Positions 59,520 to 64,000 of a stretch of DNA of 64,000 nucleotides are shown piece after piece; within the stretch, counting starts at the first letter, position 1, and every line of letters starts with the position of its first letter. The notes below the pieces were generated by a model, which was given only the letters and a program-made list of their open reading frames with translations, was not told where the DNA came from and did not search any database. This stretch comes from Sphingorhabdus sp. 109 (GTDB lineage: Bacteria; Pseudomonadota; Alphaproteobacteria; Sphingomonadales; Sphingomonadaceae): the NCBI RefSeq assembly GCF_902506555.1, contig NZ_LR732707.1, positions 2,813,290 to 2,877,289 of the forward strand. Direction: 5' to 3'. Position numbers and translations under genes: made by a program.

Positions 59520-61127
59520 TCAGCCAAGCCATCGCCTGAAAAAGCTGCGCTCCCGCAGAATGATCCGGGCGGCATTGTGACCCGGTGCACCGGTTACACC
59601 GCCCCCGGGATGGGTGCCCGATCCGCACATATACAGACCTTCGAAAGGTCCCTTGTAACCGGCCGCACCAACCACCGGGCGCGCGGCCCAAAGCTGGTCC
59701 AGGGACATGCGGCCATGGAAAATATCGCCGCCGACCAGTCCGAATTTACGCTCCAGATCGTGCGGAGACAGCGCCATCTGGCCGCGAATCAGCTTGCGAA
59801 AGCCCGGTGCGTGGCTTTCTACAACGTTCAAAATGGCTTCCACCGCAGCATCGCGATCATGCATCCAGACACGACCTTCCGGCAATTCGGGCGCAAATTG
59901 CTGACAGAAGAGGCTTGCGACATGCTGGCCGGCGGGAGCGAGACTGTCGTCGACCAGACTGGGGATCAGCATCTCGACCACCGGTTTGCGCGCCCAGCCA
60001 TATCGACGGGCGTCCTGATAGGCCCGGTCCATATAATCGAGCGAGGGGGCCATGATGATCCCGGATTTCAGATGATCGCCGGGTCCGGGCAAATCACTGA
60101 AGTCGGGTAGACCGTCCAGCGCCAGGTTCATTCGGAAACTGCCGGAACCGCATTGATAGCCGTCCATCATCCGGCGGAATCCGGCTGGCAGATCGGCGTT
60201 ATCTATCAGCTCGTCATAAAGCAGTTTCGGGCCGACATTGGCGACAATCTTCCGCGCGCGAATCTGCTCGCCGTTCGCGGTTTCCAGTCCGACGGCAGCC
60301 CCGTTCTCGACCAGCAGTCTCCGGACCGGTGTTTGCAGGCGGATTTCGACGCCGGCCTCTTCGCAGGCCGCGGCCATCAGCTGCGTGATCCGGCCCATAC
60401 CGCCAATCACATGGCCCCATTGTCCCGCCTTGCCATTGATCTCGCCAAAAACATGGTGGAGCAGGACATAGGCGCTGCCCGGCGTATCGGGGCTGGCATA
60501 ATTGCCGACGATGCTGTCAAAGCCGAAGGCCGCCTTGACTGGCGTGCTTTCAAACCACTGGTCGAGCAACTCGCGGGCGCTCAGCGTGAACAGCTTGAGA
60601 ATATCATGTTGTTGCTGCGCCGGAAGCCGCGTGAACCGGCGGGCGGCGGATATCCCCGCCAGCACGGCCGCTGCTCCACCTCCGGCATTCGGTGGAATTT
60701 CCAGCGCCAGCTCGCGTAATATTGCCGCTGCCGATTCCAGCATTTCGTAATAAGCCGGCAGGCGCGCTGCATCGGCTGCGGAGAAACGTGTGATCTCCTT
60801 CTGAGTTGCTTCGAGAGAACCGCCCATCAGCAAATATTCGCCACCGCCGAGTGGCAGGAAGTTGCTTTTCGGCCGCTCGATCACCCGGTAGCCGCGCTCC
60901 ACCAGTCCCATATCGGCGATGATTTTCGGCTGGAGCAGCGAGACCGTGTAGCTAGCCGTGCTGTTGCGGAACCCGGGATGAAATTCCTCGGTCACCGCCG
61001 CGCCGCCGATCACCTTGCGCGCTTCCAGTATCCGGACCTTCATACCGGCGCGGGCGAGATAATAAGCGCAGACCAGACCATTATGGCCGCCGCCGATAAT
61101 CAGTGCGTCCGGTGCATGTGCATTCAT
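59520..61127 (-). CDS. Phytoene-desaturase-like FAD-dependent oxidoreductase
   Basis: A 535-residue flavoprotein of the CrtI/amine-oxidase group, with the dinucleotide motif ALIIGGGHNGLVCAYYLARAG at the N-terminus and a C-terminal GLYMCGSGTHPGGGVTGAPGHNAARIIL, the CrtI-like FAD-binding end. It resembles the pyridine nucleotide-disulfide oxidoreductase domain-containing proteins (human PYROXD2 type) more than true carotenoid desaturases; no crt genes are adjacent. The longer frame upstream of 61127 overlaps the divergent gene's promoter and was rejected. Confidence 0.87.
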   Translation of the reverse strand: MNAHAPDALIIGGGHNGLVCAYYLARAGMKVRILEARKVIGGAAVTEEFHPGFRNSTASYTVSLLQPKIIADMGLVERGYRVIERPKSNFLPLGGGEYLLMGGSLEATQKEITRFSAADAARLPAYYEMLESAAAILRELALEIPPNAGGGAAAVLAGISAARRFTRLPAQQQHDILKLFTLSARELLDQWFESTPVKAAFGFDSIVGNYASPDTPGSAYVLLHHVFGEINGKAGQWGHVIGGMGRITQLMAAACEEAGVEIRLQTPVRRLLVENGAAVGLETANGEQIRARKIVANVGPKLLYDELIDNADLPAGFRRMMDGYQCGSGSFRMNLALDGLPDFSDLPGPGDHLKSGIIMAPSLDYMDRAYQDARRYGWARKPVVEMLIPSLVDDSLAPAGQHVASLFCQQFAPELPEGRVWMHDRDAAVEAILNVVESHAPGFRKLIRGQMALSPHDLERKFGLVGGDIFHGRMSLDQLWAARPVVGAAGYKGPFEGLYMCGSGTHPGGGVTGAPGHNAARIILRERSFFRRWLG

Positions 61128-61284
61128 GATAGCATGAGACCTACCGGTGGATCGTGCAGCCAGCAACCGGCAATTGACGGGACGGCATATCGTCCGGTGC
61201 GCGCAGCGCCAAAGGCGCAATTTGTCGAAAAGCAATCTGGGTGATAGGATCGGCAAAACTTTACCCAATAAGGATGATCTGAGG

Positions 61285-63102
61285 ATGAGAAATTTTTTGC
61301 TGACCGCCGCGTCTGCCCTGGCCCTTTCTGCGGTCACTGTCGGAACTGCAAGCCACGCGCAGACCAGCGAAAGTGCCAGCGAGGCCAGGGAAGATATCAA
61401 CGCACAACTGTCCGCTTTTTTCGAGCAATATGACGAGCAGGAACTGGCCCATTCGCCTCTGTCGAAAGCCTATCGCGGCATTCGTGACGACGATTACGGC
61501 AAATGGGATGATCCGAGCGAAGCCGCGGCAATCGAGCAATATGAGCGCGGACAGGCTGCGCTGGCGAAAATGAAAGCGGAGTTTGACAAGGACCAGCTGA
61601 ACGAAGCCGGCCAGTTGAGCTATCGCCTGTTTGAAGCAAGGGCGGAACGTTCCCGCAATGCTTTCCCGTTCCGCCGGAACAGCTATATTTTTGACCAGAT
61701 GAATGGTGCGCAGAGTCAGATTCCGGCGTTCATGATCAATATTCACCGGGTTGCCAGCAAGGCCGACGCGGGCGCCTATGTCAGCCGCCTCTTCGGCGCA
61801 GGGCCGATGATGGAAATGCTGGTCGCGCAATCTGCCGAGCGGGCCGATGACGGGATCATGGTGCCGGACTGGGTGTTTCCCTATGTCATCAACGATGCCC
61901 GCAATGTCATCGCCGGCGCGCCCTTTACCGAAGGCGATGACTCACCGATATTTGCCGATCTGAAGAAGAAGGTAAATGCGCTCGATATTGCGGAGAGCGA
62001 AAAGGCGGATCTGATTGCCCGCGGCGAGGAAGCGCTGCTCGACAGTCTGAAGCCTGCTTACGAGAAGCTTATTGCCGAGATGGAGCGTCAGCAGGCGATG
62101 GCCGGGGACGGCGACGGTATCTGGCGGTTCGAGGACGGCGAGGCTTATTATGCCGAACGGTTGCAGAATTACACGACAACAGATCTGAGCGCCGACGAGA
62201 TCCACCAGATCGGACTCGACAATGTTGCGCGCATTCACGGACTGATGCGCAAGATCATGGCGGATGTCGGCTTTGAAGGCAGCCTGCAGGAATTTTTCGT
62301 CCATCTGCGCACCGGCGACCAATATTATCACACCAGCCGCGAAGATTATCTGGCCGAGGCCAATAGCAAGCTAGCGGCGATGGAAAAGAAGCTGCCCGAA
62401 TTTTTCGACACGCTGCCCAATGCTCCCTTTGTGATCAAGCCGGTGGAAGCGTTTCGTGAGAAATCCGCGGGCAAGGCCTTTTACCAGCGGCCGGCACCCG
62501 ATGGCTCGCGGCCGGGCACATATTATGTGAATCTCTACGATCTCAAGAGCATGTCGAAAACCGAGCTGGAGGCGCTGGCCTATCACGAAGCCCTGCCCGG
62601 CCATCACCTGCAACTGGCTATCCAGACGGAACTCGGTGATCTGCCCGCATTTCGCAAATTCGGTGGTGTGACTGCCTATTCGGAAGGCTGGGGCCTGTAT
62701 AGCGAAGAACTGGGCAAGGATATGGGCTTCTACACCGATCCTTATTCCGATTTCGGCCGACTCGGGATGGAATTGTGGCGGGCGTGCCGGCTGGTTGTGG
62801 ATACCGGAATCCATGACAAGCGCTGGAGTCGCGAACAGGCGATTCAATATCTGACCGAAAATACGCCCAATCCCGACGGTGACATTCGCAAGGCGATCGA
62901 ACGCTATATCGTCTATCCCGGCCAGGCGACCGCCTATATGATCGGCAAGCTGAAGATACTTGAGCTGCGGACACGGGCGCAGGAAGCTCTGGGCGACCGG
63001 TTCACGATGGGCGGTTTTCATGACGTGATCCTGAAAAGCGGCCCGGTACCGCTCGATATCATGGAAGAACGGGTTGACGCCTGGATTGCGGCGAGCCGCT
63101 GA
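61285..63102 (+). CDS. DUF885 family exported protein (metallopeptidase-like)
   Basis: A 605-residue periplasmic protein with a signal peptide (MRNFLLTAASALALSAVTVGTASHA) and the DUF885 domain. The motif YHEALPGHHLQ (H434, E435, H440) is the family's zinc-site-like element, and GVTAYSEGWGLYSEELG supplies a further glutamate. DUF885 proteins are probable metallocarboxypeptidases of unknown substrate. The ATG at 61285 has AGGATGATCTGAGG upstream and starts the signal peptide. It ends about 165 bases before a strong terminator. Confidence 0.88.
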   Translation: MRNFLLTAASALALSAVTVGTASHAQTSESASEAREDINAQLSAFFEQYDEQELAHSPLSKAYRGIRDDDYGKWDDPSEAAAIEQYERGQAALAKMKAEFDKDQLNEAGQLSYRLFEARAERSRNAFPFRRNSYIFDQMNGAQSQIPAFMINIHRVASKADAGAYVSRLFGAGPMMEMLVAQSAERADDGIMVPDWVFPYVINDARNVIAGAPFTEGDDSPIFADLKKKVNALDIAESEKADLIARGEEALLDSLKPAYEKLIAEMERQQAMAGDGDGIWRFEDGEAYYAERLQNYTTTDLSADEIHQIGLDNVARIHGLMRKIMADVGFEGSLQEFFVHLRTGDQYYHTSREDYLAEANSKLAAMEKKLPEFFDTLPNAPFVIKPVEAFREKSAGKAFYQRPAPDGSRPGTYYVNLYDLKSMSKTELEALAYHEALPGHHLQLAIQTELGDLPAFRKFGGVTAYSEGWGLYSEELGKDMGFYTDPYSDFGRLGMELWRACRLVVDTGIHDKRWSREQAIQYLTENTPNPDGDIRKAIERYIVYPGQATAYMIGKLKILELRTRAQEALGDRFTMGGFHDVILKSGPVPLDIMEERVDAWIAASR

Positions 63103-63266
63103 TCGGCCACCGGGAAAAGAAGCATTTGTCCTTAAATGTCAAAACTATGTGGCGAATATGTCGTATTTGTCCAATCGCGCCGAACCATTAGCGGTGCATA
63201 GCGACAGGGCGACCCGAAGGGCTCCTGCCATCGTAATCCGACGGTATCGGAGTTCTTTTCCTTATT

Positions 63267-63300
63267 GGCCTGACCATTATTTTGGTCAGGCCTTTTTTTT
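63267..63300 (+). terminator. Rho-independent terminator
   Basis: GGCCTGACC (63267-63275) and GGTCAGGCC (63284-63292) form a perfect 9-bp stem with an 8-base loop, followed at once by eight T residues. It ends the DUF885 transcript. Confidence 0.92.
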
Positions 63301-63377
63301 AACTATATTTCTTTGCTATAAAAGCGCATTCCATAGGGAATCTGAACCTGGGGAGGGGCAGATCAAGGGGTCGTAAA

Positions 63378-64000
63378 TTGGTAAGCTTGAGATATTTTGC
63401 GCCGGCGGAAGATGTGCGGGACCTCGTTTCGGTCTATTATCTTTTCGAAGATGATCAGCCGCGCTTTGCGGATAACGAGAGGGCCGCGATTGCGCAATTG
63501 CGCTTTCTGCTGGAGGGCAGCGCGGTCATAAGTTTCGCCGATGGTAGCAGTTTCTCGCATGAGGGGGCGGTGTTGCAGGGGCCGTCGACCGGCGCAATGC
63601 ATGTGGACGTGACCGGACCGTTCCGGATGTTCGGAATTGGCGTCTTGCCCGCTGGATGGGCGATCTCGACGCGGAAATCGGCGGCAGAATATACCGACAA
63701 GGCGGTCAATGCGGCCGAGGTTTTTACCCAGGAAATCGATAAGAATCTCGAATATCTGCGTGGTTGCAAGACCCCTGAAGAAATGGTTGCCTGGGCAGAC
63801 AAAGTCTATCGCTCGCTGAAACCGCGGCTAAAGCCGGAAACAGCCGCCTTTACCAAGATGGTCGATGAGTGGCTGTCTTCGGAGCCGTCGCCACCGATCA
63901 GTGGCTTGATGGAGCGGTCGACGCAAAGCTCGCGGCAGGTGCTGCGGACGGTGAACAAGCTCTATGGCATGCCGCCGAAATATCTCGCGCGCAAATATCG
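63378..64000 (+). CDS. AraC-family regulator, N-terminal part (cut by window edge)
   Basis: The 207 visible codons contain a sensor-like N-terminal domain (SLRYFAPAEDVRDLVSVYYLFED, LLEGSAVISFADGSSF, FRMFGIGVLPAGW) of the kind found in AraC/XylS regulators, then the start of the helix-turn-helix region (STQSSRQVLRTVNKLYGMPPKYLARK). The rest is beyond base 64000. The start is probably the TTG at 63378, with AAGGGG 7 bases upstream; no ATG precedes the domain. It follows the terminator at 63267. Confidence 0.75.
   Translation, partial: MVSLRYFAPAEDVRDLVSVYYLFEDDQPRFADNERAAIAQLRFLLEGSAVISFADGSSFSHEGAVLQGPSTGAMHVDVTGPFRMFGIGVLPAGWAISTRKSAAEYTDKAVNAAEVFTQEIDKNLEYLRGCKTPEEMVAWADKVYRSLKPRLKPETAAFTKMVDEWLSSEPSPPISGLMERSTQSSRQVLRTVNKLYGMPPKYLARKY

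Noticed and set aside
59520-61127. Carotenoid biosynthesis gene crtI
   Set aside because: The flavoprotein fold fits, but no other crt gene is adjacent and the sequence resembles PYROXD2-type proteins more; called only as phytoene-desaturase-like.
63074-63376. 100-codon plus-strand frame after the DUF885 gene
   Set aside because: Runs across a strong intrinsic terminator and has no recognisable protein features.

Overview
The window reads as a chromosomal segment of an alphaproteobacterium, most likely a sphingomonad (Sphingomonadales; genus not resolved). This is inferred from a DUF1134/EipA envelope protein, an EPS-associated MarR-type regulator, a second-type GltX, several sphingomonad-style hypothetical genes and a moderately high GC content.

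Bases 1-15822 are core genome. On the minus strand lie rpmI-rplT, pheS-pheT (pheT runs off the left edge), hisN, a DUF2269/SDR-DoxX pair, a short DsbB-like protein, prs and a membrane-anchored LytTR regulator. On the plus strand lie DUF2306, nadE-gltX, a tonB-like gene, a small membrane protein, ribD and ribE. eipA (minus strand) and a tRNA-Ser(GCT) close the block.

Bases 15823-17913 are gene-poor. They hold a 50-residue ORF that fits a lasso-peptide precursor, with no processing enzymes nearby, and a secreted protein of unknown function.

Bases 17914-50109 form one large surface-polysaccharide locus in two convergent blocks. The plus-strand block encodes a Wzy/WaaL-type membrane protein, a Wza-type export lipoprotein, a Wzc-type tyrosine autokinase with a tyrosine-rich tail, and an envelope protein. 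The minus-strand block (49550 down to 23643) is a nearly continuous, translationally coupled run. It encodes UDP-glucose dehydrogenase and a UDP-glucuronate 4-epimerase; the FnlA/FnlB/FnlC (CapE/F/G) enzymes for UDP-L-FucNAc; a PglC/PglD/PglE-like set for a di-N-acetylated sugar and its transfer to lipid; seven glycosyltransferase-like proteins; two methyltransferases; an OafA-type acyltransferase; a PglK/MsbA-type ABC exporter; a second Wzy-like protein; and four PAPS-type sulfotransferase-like proteins. A MarR-type EPS regulator sits at its head. Together these predict an acidic, amino-sugar-rich and probably sulfated exopolysaccharide. A 47-codon remnant of a glycosyltransferase tail inside the block shows past rearrangement.

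Bases 50585-64000 are metabolic and accessory genes: a TIGR03084/AtuA/VOC cluster, an SDR and an NmrA-like protein, a DUF3604-parvulin-HupE/UreJ run of unknown function, a phytoene-desaturase-like flavoprotein divergent from a DUF885 peptidase-like protein, a strong intrinsic terminator, and the start of an AraC-type regulator cut by the right edge. No CRISPR array, intact insertion sequence, prophage or rRNA was seen.
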